Part shown: positions 50,579 through 59,700 of the stretch, in pieces
Position numbering within the stretch: the stretch's first letter is position 1
Layout of the letters: every line of letters begins with the position of its first letter
Assembly: GCA_017446765.1 (NCBI GenBank)
Contig: JAFSQD010000025.1
Coordinates: 1-59,914 of the forward strand
DNA length: 59,914 bases
Origin: Alloprevotella sp.
Lineage (GTDB): Bacteria > Bacteroidota > Bacteroidia > Bacteroidales > Bacteroidaceae
Direction: 5' to 3'
Program-made: the position numbers and the translations under genes
Notes under the pieces: generated by a model
Seen by the model: the letters and a program-made list of their open reading frames with translations, nothing else
What the model was told of the DNA's origin: nothing
Databases searched by the model: none

Positions 50579-53500
50579 ATGCGCAAATATATCATTTTCG
50601 TGCTGTTCCTCTGTACGTACCACGTCGCGAGAGGACAGACGTCGATTGATTTCGACTATTGGTTTGACAACGACCGCACGACCCTCCGACAAGCATCCTC
50701 GGCAGACAGCACGTGGCATTTCGCCGCAGACCTTGAAGGGCTCAGCAACAGCCTGCACCTGCTCCACATGCAAGTGCGCGATGCAGAAGGCTTAACGAGC
50801 TCCCCCGTCACGCGTTACTTTCTCAAGGTGGCGCCAGCTTCCGGGCAAAGGATTAGATTCTGGTTCGATACAGACTCGGCATCAGCGCAGACAGCCGACG
50901 CGCTGAACGGAATGCACCTCATAGACCTATCCTCACTACGTGGAGGTCTGCATTCATTCCACTGCCAAGCAATCGATGCAGAAGGCAACGGCTCGAATGT
51001 CATTTCAAAGTTTTTTCTGAAAGACGTGTCAGGCGGAAGCCTACAAAACTTTCATTGCTGGTTTGACGGCGACGGGAGCACTATGCAAAGCGGTTTTGCC
51101 GTGGGCAGCGTGGCCGAGGTAGATGTCAGCGGACTTTCCGATGGTCTTCACCTCATCCACATACAAGCTGACGGAGAAACGCCGACAGCCGTTCAGACCT
51201 ACTATTTCCTCAAGCAGCCACAAACGCAGGGAACAGAACACATGACACTTGTATGCAGCATTGACAATAAGCCCTACAAGCAACAGCGCGTAACCAATAC
51301 GGGAGGTGCTATTGTGTGGGACATTGACACTGACAGCCTGCAGCAGGGACTGCATAGCATACAAATAGAGGCAGTCACCCAGAGTGGCGCGGCTTCGGCA
51401 AGCTACAACAACTTCTTCTTGCGGAGTCCGATGCAACGTGAGATTGAAGCCATGAAGCTCTACTACTTTGTAGATAACAAGGAAGCTGGCATAAGCGAAT
51501 CGCCTTACAACGGAAAGGGGTTTCATTTCAACGCGGACGTTTCCCACCTCACAGACGGCCTGCATTGTCTCGCTTACTACCTGTCCGACGGAAGCGGCAC
51601 AACGACACGTATCAACTCCCAGTATTTCTGGAAAATACCGCTGGGCGGCAATGGCATTATGAGGTACGACTACTGGCTTAACGAGAATGATGAGGACAAG
51701 ATGAGTGCCACATTCGCAGAGCGCAAGGAGGACATTAGCCTCATCTCGCTTTTGCCCGTACCATCATACCCCATCCGCTCATCCTGTTTTCACTTTGAGC
51801 TGACAAGCGGCAAGCCTACAATATATGCCAAGAACGACTTTCATCTCCGTTTCTACGATGCCAGCTACCGCTTCACTGATGTACAGAAGCAATTCGTGGA
51901 CTACAGCGTCAGCGAACCCATTGAGAAGTTCACGCCCCTCACTTCAGGGCAGCGCGAATGGAAGAATGTGCCGCAGGAGAACAAGATACATTGGTTTACG
52001 GCACAAGCCACCCGTGGCGACAGTCTCTCTGTAAAGACCACGCAGGCTGCAACGATCCAAATCTTCTCGCCAACAGGACAAGAAGTCTATTCTGCTTCTG
52101 GCTCATCTTCTATCAACTATGGAGGTTGCCATGCACAAGAAGACGGAACGTTCTACATCGCATTGCACGATGTGACGGGAACAAGTTCTTCAACAATAGG
52201 ACTTGACTATGAGCACATTGATCGCTACGCCATCCTACGTCAGGACGTGAACGTTGTGGGAAATGAAGGAACATGCACAATCACTTTCGAGGGAAACGGT
52301 TTCGACGAACTGCAAACTGTAGAGCTTCGGCTGGGCGGAAACGTCATCTGCGCCGACAGCATCGGGCACGAGCACAACGCTGCAACCAGCGTCCTCTTTA
52401 ATTTTAGCAATGCTCCGCTCGGGCAGTATTCTGCGCTTTTCCGTTTTGCGGAAGGTGAAGTATCCGTACAAAAATGCATTACGGTTGAAGAAGCCACTCC
52501 GTTTGAGTTTGAAACGAGTGCAAGCTTTGCAAAACAGTATTTGCGAACCACTGCCAATAAGTACACTTTCAAGATTCAGAACAAGAGCAACGTGATGGCC
52601 TACGGCGTACCGCTTGCCATACACATCTACTCAAAAGACAGCACGAATGTCAAACGAGTGATGATAGAAGGATTTGAGGCAAAGAAACATTTCAAAAGCA
52701 TGCTCGGAGAACGATATACAGACTCCATTGACACACGTATTTCTCTCCAAGAGAATTCGTCAGGAGATCTGTGGTATTTCTTGAAGGATGATCACACAGA
52801 CAACGTTACTAACTATCCGTTCCAGCATCATGCCTTCATCACCTCAGACCTTCTTCCGGGGAATACAAAGACCATAAGCGTATCTGTACAAACCAATGAA
52901 GAGGTGTATGTCTATCTGCTCTGCCCACGCGGATGGAGCAGTGAAATCGGAAAAGCGAACGCCAAGCGCATTCGAAAAGCAACCGTTTTCAATGATGCCG
53001 CCTGCGGAATAGAAATGTATAGGCAGAGCATGTGTGAGGGGATTCGGAGAAGTGAGGAATGGGGAGAATCGCCGATCTACAATGTGGATTGTGATGATAT
53101 TCCTCAGAGTTCCTCAAAATGCCCTGATTCTTCCGGAGGAGGCTCTACTCCCGTTTCTTCCCTTGACCCCAACGACATCTACGGCTATCGGGCAGAGTCG
53201 GGAAGTACATTCATGAAAGAGGAACTTCTGGACTTGAACTATACCATTGAGTTTGAGAACGACCCTGAGTTTGCAACGGCCTCGGCACATACCGTGGTGG
53301 TTACGGACACGTTGGACAAGGAATTATTCGACCTCACGTCCTTTGCTCCCACACAGCTGAAGATAGGCGAACGAAGGGTAGAACTGGACGGCACGCCCAA
53401 CTTCGTGAAAACTATAGACATGCGCCCGGAGATAAACGCCATCGCACAGGTGGAAGGCTCATACGACAAGACGAAAGGCATCGCCCGCTGGACGTTCACG

Positions 53501-54238
53501 TCCCTTGACCCGATGACAATGGAACCGACGGACAACGTGATGTCTGGCTTCCTGCCCATAAACGACGACCGGGGTAGCGGCATCGGCGAAGTCAGCTTCA
53601 ACATAAGCCTGAAACGAGCGGAGCCCGACGGAACGTGTATCCCGAACAAGGCCTGCATCGTGTTTGACGCAAACGACCCCATCATGACGCCCGTCTGGAC
53701 GAACGTCGTAGATGCCGTCGCGCCGACAAGCCACATTGCGGGAGGTGTGATGAAGAACGACAGCATCGTCACACTGCACTTACAGGGTAGTGATGAGCGT
53801 TCCGGCGTTTGGCGCTATGACGTTTATCAGCAACTGAACAGCGACGGTGCATGGAACAAGATCGTGGAACATGTATCCGACACGCTGATTGACGTACGCT
53901 ACTACGACGGCATAGACCAAGGCTTCTATGTCTGCGCTACAGACTCCGCCGGCAATCTGGAGCAGAAAGAGCCCGTGCGCGAATGGACGCTGAACAAAGT
54001 GTACGTCGGCGACGCTAACGGAGACGGAAAGATAAATTCCGAGGACGTGCTGCTCGCCGTAAGCCGGTATCTGGGACGTGCGGTATTCCTGAATGCTGAC
54101 GCTGCAGACGTGAACCGTGACGGGAAAATAAACTCGGAGGATGTGGTGGCCATCGTGCGCCTCTATCTGGAGGAACAGGTGCGCCGGAACGTTCCGATAA
54201 AGAAACCTATCAGAAGAAAACAGTTACAACGACAATGA
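50579..54238 (+). CDS. Large repeat protein with C-terminal dockerin-like module
   Basis: 1219 residues, signal peptide (ending VARGQ). About six repeats of 60-75 residues (21-450) each with a [F/Y]WFDxD start, an L-S-x-G-L-H-x-x-x-x-Q-x core and a YFLK end. Then a PPC-like segment (about 455-570), an IPT-like domain (about 575-680), a DUF11-like domain (about 885-1045: NYTIEFENDPEFATASAHTV) and an Ig-like domain (1055-1135). The end (1144-1200) has two EF-hand-like motifs, GDANGDGKINSEDV and DVNRDGKINSEDV, the layout of a type I dockerin. Its stop overlaps the next start by 4 bases. Confidence 0.85.
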   Translation: MRKYIIFVLFLCTYHVARGQTSIDFDYWFDNDRTTLRQASSADSTWHFAADLEGLSNSLHLLHMQVRDAEGLTSSPVTRYFLKVAPASGQRIRFWFDTDSASAQTADALNGMHLIDLSSLRGGLHSFHCQAIDAEGNGSNVISKFFLKDVSGGSLQNFHCWFDGDGSTMQSGFAVGSVAEVDVSGLSDGLHLIHIQADGETPTAVQTYYFLKQPQTQGTEHMTLVCSIDNKPYKQQRVTNTGGAIVWDIDTDSLQQGLHSIQIEAVTQSGAASASYNNFFLRSPMQREIEAMKLYYFVDNKEAGISESPYNGKGFHFNADVSHLTDGLHCLAYYLSDGSGTTTRINSQYFWKIPLGGNGIMRYDYWLNENDEDKMSATFAERKEDISLISLLPVPSYPIRSSCFHFELTSGKPTIYAKNDFHLRFYDASYRFTDVQKQFVDYSVSEPIEKFTPLTSGQREWKNVPQENKIHWFTAQATRGDSLSVKTTQAATIQIFSPTGQEVYSASGSSSINYGGCHAQEDGTFYIALHDVTGTSSSTIGLDYEHIDRYAILRQDVNVVGNEGTCTITFEGNGFDELQTVELRLGGNVICADSIGHEHNAATSVLFNFSNAPLGQYSALFRFAEGEVSVQKCITVEEATPFEFETSASFAKQYLRTTANKYTFKIQNKSNVMAYGVPLAIHIYSKDSTNVKRVMIEGFEAKKHFKSMLGERYTDSIDTRISLQENSSGDLWYFLKDDHTDNVTNYPFQHHAFITSDLLPGNTKTISVSVQTNEEVYVYLLCPRGWSSEIGKANAKRIRKATVFNDAACGIEMYRQSMCEGIRRSEEWGESPIYNVDCDDIPQSSSKCPDSSGGGSTPVSSLDPNDIYGYRAESGSTFMKEELLDLNYTIEFENDPEFATASAHTVVVTDTLDKELFDLTSFAPTQLKIGERRVELDGTPNFVKTIDMRPEINAIAQVEGSYDKTKGIARWTFTSLDPMTMEPTDNVMSGFLPINDDRGSGIGEVSFNISLKRAEPDGTCIPNKACIVFDANDPIMTPVWTNVVDAVAPTSHIAGGVMKNDSIVTLHLQGSDERSGVWRYDVYQQLNSDGAWNKIVEHVSDTLIDVRYYDGIDQGFYVCATDSAGNLEQKEPVREWTLNKVYVGDANGDGKINSEDVLLAVSRYLGRAVFLNADAADVNRDGKINSEDVVAIVRLYLEEQVRRNVPIKKPIRRKQLQRQ

Positions 54239-55329
54239 AAAAAAATGTGACAACCATGCTGTGCTGCATGCTCGCACTCTTCGGAGTGCGGGCAGTGGCA
54301 CAGACTGCCACACTCCGCGTGTGGGCAGACGACATGACGATGACCGCAGACGGGCAGACGGTAACGCGCCTAACGGTGTACGAGACGGACGCAGTGGACT
54401 ACTCCGCATTCAACATGGCCTTCATCCTGCCCAAAGGGGTTTCGGTGGCCAAAGTGAAGAAAGGGCGCGTCTATGTAGACGATGTGGAACTGAACGCTGA
54501 CCGCTTCGAAGGTCTGGACCATAGCATCGCCGTCAATATGCCAGACGAAACAACACTAAAGGTGATGTGCTACAGCAATTCTCTCAGCGAAATCTACCCA
54601 GACGACGCCGACGGCAACACCGTGGAGGAACTATTCTCTATCGGTCTTGTGGCAGACCCGTCCACAATGAACGGTGAATACGAGGTGAGGATTGTTGATT
54701 GTGCCTTCACCCCTGCGGAAGGTCATGCCTCCGAATTGACAGAAACCGTGACGTTCAATATGAGTGTCACGGGTGGAACGGATGGCAGTAACATACATTT
54801 CACCCTGAACGAGGGTGGCTATGGCACACTCATCCTTCCCTTTGAGGCGGAACTGCCCGAAGGACTTTCCGCCTTCCGCTGTACGGGCGTTTCGGGCAGC
54901 AGCGTCTTGACAGAGCAGCAATTAGCTATCCCAGCCAACACGCCGCTCCTGATGGCAGGTACACCCGGAAGCTACGTCTTCACAGGGATACCCACAAACA
55001 CGGAAAACAACTACACATCGGGCATTATGACAGGAGTGTATAAGGATACTCCTATCGCTTCCGGCTACGTCCTCCAGTGCTTGGATGGCGTAATGGGATT
55101 CTACCCTGTGGATGCGACGAAGCCCATCACGGTACCGTCGAATCGTTGTTATATAGAAATGCCGCAAAGTGTACGATGCTTGGAGCTAGGCAATCTGCTG
55201 ACGGCTATATCCGACTATACAAATGGAGCGAAAGGCGACACCATCCATGACCTGCACGGACGTCGCCTTACGACAAGCATACGGCACGGAGTACAGATTC
55301 GAAACGGGAACAAAGTAATCGTGGAATGA
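54235..55329 (+). CDS. Secreted protein with possible cohesin-like domain and C-terminal sorting-like tail
   Basis: 364 residues, signal peptide (ending RAVAQ). Residues about 24-160 (TATLRVWADDMTMTADGQTV, FNMAFILPKGVSVAKVKKG, EYEVRIVDCAFTP) have the beta-sandwich spacing of cohesins: opening strand, an F-x-F/I-x-P strand, and a late G-x-Y-x-V-x-I strand. Cohesin identity is inferred. A second domain (175-310: GYGTLILPFEAELPEGLSAF) is common in Prevotella-type secreted proteins. The tail (DLHGRR...GVQIRNGNKVIV) matches the proteins at 26257 and 27700. It overlaps the dockerin-like gene by ATGA. Confidence 0.78.
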   Translation: MKKNVTTMLCCMLALFGVRAVAQTATLRVWADDMTMTADGQTVTRLTVYETDAVDYSAFNMAFILPKGVSVAKVKKGRVYVDDVELNADRFEGLDHSIAVNMPDETTLKVMCYSNSLSEIYPDDADGNTVEELFSIGLVADPSTMNGEYEVRIVDCAFTPAEGHASELTETVTFNMSVTGGTDGSNIHFTLNEGGYGTLILPFEAELPEGLSAFRCTGVSGSSVLTEQQLAIPANTPLLMAGTPGSYVFTGIPTNTENNYTSGIMTGVYKDTPIASGYVLQCLDGVMGFYPVDATKPITVPSNRCYIEMPQSVRCLELGNLLTAISDYTNGAKGDTIHDLHGRRLTTSIRHGVQIRNGNKVIVE

Positions 55330-55330
55330 T

Positions 55331-55522
55331 ATGGAAAAGAACAAAAGGTATAACCGTCCTCAGATGTCGGTAGTAAGTATTAGCACGTCCTGCGTAGTGT
55401 GCCTTTCTTTGCAAAATGGGAAAAGCGCAGACCCTGAAAGTCCCGTATTCTCTCGCGGTTACGCCGGATGGTATATTAGCGACGATGAAAACTGGGCTGA
55501 TGAAGACTCCTGCGGTTTCTGA
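55331..55522 (+). CDS. Small 63-residue peptide ending in an acidic/aromatic motif
   Basis: Starts one base after the upstream stop. MEKNKRYNRPQMSVVSIST begins with a K/R/Y/P-rich segment followed by a beta-strand; a Cys pair lies in SCVVCLSL; then SRGYAGWYISDDENWADED ends near a final Cys. No signal peptide is seen. Small peptides of this plan (basic 'YxxPxxxVvxI' start, Ser-Arg and W-D-D end) occur in Bacteroidales next to secreted protein genes, as far as I recall. Function unknown; a ribosomal peptide or secretion accessory role are possible. A hairpin terminator follows. Confidence 0.6.
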   Translation: MEKNKRYNRPQMSVVSISTSCVVCLSLQNGKSADPESPVFSRGYAGWYISDDENWADEDSCGF

Positions 55523-55549
55523 GAACGCATAAAAAGTGAAAATAACGAA

Positions 55550-55583
55550 AATCAGCGGGCGCGACACTTCGCGCTCGCTGATT
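55550..55583. terminator. Bidirectional hairpin terminator
   Basis: AATCAGCG-G-GCGCGA.../...CGCGCTCGCTGATT, a stem of about 14 bp, between the small-peptide gene and the convergent DUF4143 gene. Confidence 0.8.
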
Positions 55584-55610
55584 GTTTACCCCCCTACTAT
55601 ATAGAGGAAA

Positions 55611-56750
55611 TCACCACGCACGGAGATTTCCCTTGGATGTGGTGAGGCTGGCGTCGCCGGTATAGATGACGTTAAGGCGTTCGGGAGGTGTGGAGGAAAG
55701 GGCTGCCCACTTCGTCAGTCCGCGGAAGTAATCCGGGGAGAAGGTCGCACCAGACTTGATTTCATAGGCGGTGACGCGGTCTCCCTCGTAGTGAAGGAGA
55801 TCCACTTCGTTGCCCTGGCTATCGCGCCAGAAGCGCAGGTCGGCCGCGCGCCCGTTGTGCCACGCGTCCTTGAGAAACTCGTTGATAACCATGTTCTCAA
55901 ACAATCCGCCGCGCAGGAAATGAGTGGGGAGTTGGCTGGCATCGCTGATGTCAAGCAGGGAACAGGCAAGACCCGTGTCGTAGAAGTACAGCTTCGGACT
56001 CTTGACAATACGCTTGGAAAAGTTGTTCCAATCGGGTCGCAACAGATAGCATATATAACTGGCTTCCAGAATGGATATCCATGCCGAAGCCGTAGCGGCT
56101 GTGATACCGACTTCGCCTGCGAGGGAGGAGAGGTTGAGTAGCTGCCCGATGCGCCCGGCACATAGTTTGACGAAGCACACGAAACGACTGAGGTCACCAA
56201 TGTTTTTCAGTTGTCGGACATCGCGTTCCACGTAGGTTTGTATGTAGAAGGGATAATAGTCCGTAGGCACTATACCCTTGTCGTATATACGCGGGTATCC
56301 GCCCGTGAAGATTTCCTCATTGACCGTCTGCGGAAGGATTCCGGCCGTTCGCATTTCCGCATGGGAGAAGGGCAGGAGCTTCACAATAGCCGTACGTCCG
56401 GCAAGTGACTGGTTGATGTGTTCCAACAGCTGGAAGTTCTGCGAACCAGCCAACATGTACATGCCCGCCGCATCTGCCTTGTCCACGTGGGTTTGCAAGT
56501 AGGAAAACAAGGAGGGCACACGTTGCGCTTCGTCAATAATGATATGGTTGTTGTAGGTAGCAAGGAAACCGCGCGGGTCTGCCTGCGCAAACTCCCGCAT
56601 GTCCAAATCTTCCAGCGACACGTACGTATAGTCTGGAAACGCATTCCTGAGTAACGTGGATTTACCAGACTGACGGGGACCCGTCAGTGTGACTATCGGG
56701 TAACGTTCCGCAAGCCGTAATACGCGCGCATTCAATGTTCTTTCTATCAT
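55611..56750 (-). CDS. DUF4143 ATPase (AAA_14 + PD-(D/E)XK-like)
   Basis: 379 residues. N-terminal AAA_14 domain: TLTGPRQSGKSTLLRNAF (Walker A), HIIIDEAQRVP (Walker B), MLAGSQNFQLLEHINQSLAGR. C-terminal DUF4143 (about 190-379): YVERDVRQLKNIGD, FYDTGLACSLLDI, RGGLFENMVINEFLK, and the nuclease-like core GNEVDLLHYEGDRVTAYEIKSG. Common in prokaryotes, function unproven. The promoter region contains two exact 21-bp repeats. Confidence 0.88.
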   Translation of the reverse strand: MIERTLNARVLRLAERYPIVTLTGPRQSGKSTLLRNAFPDYTYVSLEDLDMREFAQADPRGFLATYNNHIIIDEAQRVPSLFSYLQTHVDKADAAGMYMLAGSQNFQLLEHINQSLAGRTAIVKLLPFSHAEMRTAGILPQTVNEEIFTGGYPRIYDKGIVPTDYYPFYIQTYVERDVRQLKNIGDLSRFVCFVKLCAGRIGQLLNLSSLAGEVGITAATASAWISILEASYICYLLRPDWNNFSKRIVKSPKLYFYDTGLACSLLDISDASQLPTHFLRGGLFENMVINEFLKDAWHNGRAADLRFWRDSQGNEVDLLHYEGDRVTAYEIKSGATFSPDYFRGLTKWAALSSTPPERLNVIYTGDASLTTSKGNLRAW

Positions 56751-56782
56751 ATGGCTTCTATCATTTTACCTTGTTTCGGCGG

Positions 56783-56856
56783 CAAAGATAGTACATCCGA
56801 TTAAAAGATTGCAAGAAAAGCTGTGCAAATTTATAATCCGATTAAAAGATTGCAAG
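56783..56856 (-). promoter_or_regulatory. Promoter and duplicated 21-bp motif upstream of the DUF4143 gene
   Basis: On the minus strand a perfect -7 box TATCTTTG (56783-56790), with ATCCGATTAAAAGATTGCAAG repeated exactly at 56795-56815 and 56836-56856 (period 41). The first copy overlaps the expected -33 region, so these could be operator sites. Confidence 0.6.
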
Positions 56857-56981
56857 CTTTCGCGTGCAATTTTATAGTCATCATCACTTCGCGGCGCATC
56901 CGAAGGGAACTCGCGGCGGTTTTTTTGAGGGTGGAAAGACCTTTTCCCCCGTCGGGGTGTTGGGGATTGTGATTTTTGGCC

Positions 56982-56989
56982 TACTTTTG
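56982..56989 (+). promoter_or_regulatory. -7 promoter box for the ResB/CcsA operon
   Basis: TACTTTTG, matching TAnnTTTG, 40 bases before ATG 57030; it rules out the longer frame from 56976. Confidence 0.6.
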
Positions 56990-57029
56990 CGGACGTAAAC
57001 GCAACAGAAGAAGATTGAACTACACAAAC

Positions 57030-57947
57030 ATGCCCACAAAACCATATTCATATAAAGTAGGCTTTCTCCTCGGAGGCGGCCTTATCCTTCTGGGATTGGC
57101 TATGCAGTTCACGGTCGGTCCGCTGGACTGGAACTTTTTCCATGCCCCAAGGAACTACGTGACGCTGGCCGTGCTCGTCCTGCTCATCGCCATCCTGCAC
57201 ATCCTGCGCAGGGAGTCCCGCATTGCCCACTTCCTCGGAACGCTGCAGGCGGCCGTACCCTCACTGGTATTCACCACACTGCTGACAGCCCTCATGGGAC
57301 TCATTCGCCAGAATCCCTCGGCTGGCGAGGCTGAAGGCGGACTGGGACTGTCCGACATGCTCACGTTCTGGCCCTTCGTGCTGACCTACGTGTGGATGAC
57401 CATCACGCTGGGACTTGCCACCCTGAAGTCGGCTCAGAGATTGTTGCCGCTGACGCTGAAGGCGGTGGCCGTTTTCCTCTGCCACCTCGGCCTGTTCGTA
57501 GCACTCACCACGGGCACCCTGGGAAATGCCGACATGCAACGTCTGAAGATGGTGTGCGCCATTGGCGGCACTGAGCACCGCGTCGTAAACGAGGAGGGGC
57601 TTGTCAAGCAACTCTCCGTAGCGGTGGAACTCAAGCGCTTCATCTTTGAACAGTCCGAGGAAGGTGCCCCCAAGCGCTTTGCTTCCGACATCGTCATCCA
57701 TACGCGACAAGGGGAGCACATCCCAGCCACCGTTGAGGTGAACCGCCCCGTCAAGGTGAAAGGGTGGAAAATCTATCAGTTCAGCTACGATGTCGACGCT
57801 GGCGCAGAGAGTCGTCTCAGCGTGCTCGAATTTGTACGCGATCCCTGGCTGCCTGCCGTCTATGCAGGCATCTACATACTGTTGGCAGGGGCAATCCTAA
57901 TGTTCTTCGCACCCAAGAGAAAAAGAAAAGGAGGTATCAAGCTATGA
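57030..57947 (+). CDS. ResB-like cytochrome c biogenesis protein
   Basis: About 305 residues with membrane segments at about 10-30, 40-60, 75-95, 110-135, 145-165 and 270-290. A periplasmic domain (170-265) holds the ResB-like FASDIVIHTRQGEHIPATVEVNRPVKVKGWKIYQFSYD. It is shorter than full ResB proteins but typical of Bacteroidota. With CcsA it forms the system II heme lyase that attaches heme to apocytochrome c on the outer face of the inner membrane. It overlaps the CcsA gene by 4 bases. No nrf genes are adjacent. Confidence 0.88.
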   Translation: MPTKPYSYKVGFLLGGGLILLGLAMQFTVGPLDWNFFHAPRNYVTLAVLVLLIAILHILRRESRIAHFLGTLQAAVPSLVFTTLLTALMGLIRQNPSAGEAEGGLGLSDMLTFWPFVLTYVWMTITLGLATLKSAQRLLPLTLKAVAVFLCHLGLFVALTTGTLGNADMQRLKMVCAIGGTEHRVVNEEGLVKQLSVAVELKRFIFEQSEEGAPKRFASDIVIHTRQGEHIPATVEVNRPVKVKGWKIYQFSYDVDAGAESRLSVLEFVRDPWLPAVYAGIYILLAGAILMFFAPKRKRKGGIKL

Positions 57948-58699
57948 TTTGGGAATCGTTCATATATTTCGCCCTTACGGCCATACTGCTCTGGGCCGTA
58001 GGAGCGGGTTTCTCGTGGAAAAACAAAAAGACGTGGGCCGTAAGCTTCACCTGCGCCGGGCTTGCCGTCTTCTTCGCCTACATCCTGACGATGTGGCTCA
58101 CGCTGGAGCGACCGCCACTGCGCACGATGGGCGAGACGCGCCTCTGGTACAGCCTCTTCCTCCCGTTGGCCGGCCTTATCGTCTACCTGCGCTACGGCTA
58201 CCGCTGGATACTCTCCTACGCCACCCTCCTGGCCCTGGTGTTTGTATGCGTCAACCTCTTCAAGCCCGAAATCCACGAGAAGACGCTGATGCCGGCACTA
58301 CAGAGCCCGTGGTTTGCGCCCCACGTCATCGTCTACATGTTTGCCTACGCCCTGCTCGGTGCCGCCACGCTCACGGCCATCTACGGCCTCGCCACGCGCC
58401 GCAACGTGGAGGCAAGCCTCGACGAGATGGTCACTGCCGGATGGACATTCCTCACGATGGGCATGCTCTTCGGAGCCTTGTGGGCAAAGGAGGCATGGGG
58501 ACACTACTGGACGTGGGATCCGAAGGAGATGTGGGCTGCCGTCACCTGGCTGGGCTATTTGGTCTACATCCACTGGCGCACCAACAGCCCCCTGCGCCTC
58601 GCATGGCTCCTCCTGTGCTTCGTCCTCCTGCAGATGTGCTGGTGGGGCATCAACTACCTGCCCGCCGCACAAGGCGCAAGCGTCCACACCTACGGATGA
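57944..58699 (+). CDS. ccsA: Cytochrome c biogenesis protein CcsA
   Basis: About 251 residues, six to eight membrane segments. The heme-handling WWD motif is visible: AKEAWGHYWTWDPKEMWAAV, and His residues at FAPHVIVY and VYIHWRTN fit axial ligands. ATG 57944 overlaps the ResB stop (ATGA). The open frame extends upstream inside the ResB gene but that part is not translated. It exports and ligates heme with ResB. Confidence 0.93.
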   Translation: MIWESFIYFALTAILLWAVGAGFSWKNKKTWAVSFTCAGLAVFFAYILTMWLTLERPPLRTMGETRLWYSLFLPLAGLIVYLRYGYRWILSYATLLALVFVCVNLFKPEIHEKTLMPALQSPWFAPHVIVYMFAYALLGAATLTAIYGLATRRNVEASLDEMVTAGWTFLTMGMLFGALWAKEAWGHYWTWDPKEMWAAVTWLGYLVYIHWRTNSPLRLAWLLLCFVLLQMCWWGINYLPAAQGASVHTYG

Positions 58700-58782
58700 T
58701 GCACTTCACCACGATAGAATCTTGAGATAACGACTTACCTGTACGTGGTAAAAGACACCCAAGCTTATGGGACTTTTTGCAT

Positions 58783-59577
58783 CTACTTTTCCATCAGACG
58801 TTGGCGAACGGCTTCAAAGAGAAGGATGGAGGCACTGACGGAGACATTGAGCGAATCAAGGCTTCCGAGCATGGGGATGCGGATATGGGCATCGGCAGCC
58901 CGACGCCATTGGTCGGTAAGTCCTGTGCTCTCTGTTCCCATCACGAGGGCGGTGCCTCTGCGCATATCAACATCATAATAGAGACTGGAGTCTTGAAGCT
59001 GGGCGGTCAGAATACGGATGCCGCGACGTTTCAGAAAACGTATGCACTCTTCTGAAGTGCAGGCCACAGTCGGCACCGTAAAACGCGCTCCAATGGAGCT
59101 GCGGATGAGGTTCGGATTGTAAAGATCGGTCAGAGGATCGCAGACAATGAGAGCATCTGCATGGGCGGCATCGGCCGTGCGAAGGACGGCACCGAGATTG
59201 CCAGGCTTCTCCACACTTTCCATCACAACATAGATGGGAGCCCCTACCTCGGGAAGGTCCTCAAGGTTCATATTGCAAGCACGAACCACAGCAAGCACAC
59301 CTTCGGTTCCTTCACGATAGGCCATCTTGGCATACACATGCGGTGAAACAGCTATGCGCTCGCCGTCAAACCTCCATCCCGCGATGGCTGATTCATCCAA
59401 TATCTCATGGCACACAAACAGCGTTTCCACCTTATAGCCCGCTCTGAGGACATGCCCTATTTCGCGGACACCCTCCACAACAAACAATCCTGTCCGTCTG
59501 CGCTCTGCCGCCTTCTGCTGCAGGGCTACTATTGCTTTCACGCGGGGATTCTGCCCGCTGGTTATGACCTGTTCCAT
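58783..59577 (-). CDS. TrmH/SpoU-family RNA 2'-O-methyltransferase
   Basis: 264 residues. N-terminal substrate-binding domain (1-100: VKAIVALQQKAAERRRTGLFVVEGVREIGHVL) and a SPOUT methyltransferase domain with knot motifs YVVMESVEKPGNLGAVLRTADA, ALVMGTESTGL, IPMLGSLDSLNVSVSASILL. Members methylate ribose of 23S rRNA (RlmB type) or tRNA. It lies just downstream of an rRNA operon on the same strand, past the terminator, so rRNA may be its target. No separate promoter was clear. Confidence 0.92.
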   Translation of the reverse strand: MEQVITSGQNPRVKAIVALQQKAAERRRTGLFVVEGVREIGHVLRAGYKVETLFVCHEILDESAIAGWRFDGERIAVSPHVYAKMAYREGTEGVLAVVRACNMNLEDLPEVGAPIYVVMESVEKPGNLGAVLRTADAAHADALIVCDPLTDLYNPNLIRSSIGARFTVPTVACTSEECIRFLKRRGIRILTAQLQDSSLYYDVDMRRGTALVMGTESTGLTDQWRRAADAHIRIPMLGSLDSLNVSVSASILLFEAVRQRLMEK

Positions 59578-59597
59578 CTGTCGTGTGAATTATTTAG

Positions 59598-59664
59598 AAA
59601 CGGCGGCTGCCTACTCTCCCATCTTGTGGAGAGGCAACCCACCATCGGCCAAGGCGCCGATGGT
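59598..59664 (-). pseudogene. Partial duplicate of the 5S rRNA 3' half
   Basis: On the minus strand a perfect 9-bp hairpin ACCATCGGC / GCCGATGGT (the second arm matching 5S) is followed by a sequence sharing GGGAGAGTAGGCAGCCGCCG and TTT with the real 5S end. The middle has diverged. It lies beyond the rRNA terminator, before the TrmH gene. It lacks the 5S 5' half and is unlikely to be a functional 5S gene. Confidence 0.75.
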
Positions 59665-59700
59665 ATGTTCTTGATGAACTGTCCCTTCTTCTCACTAATG

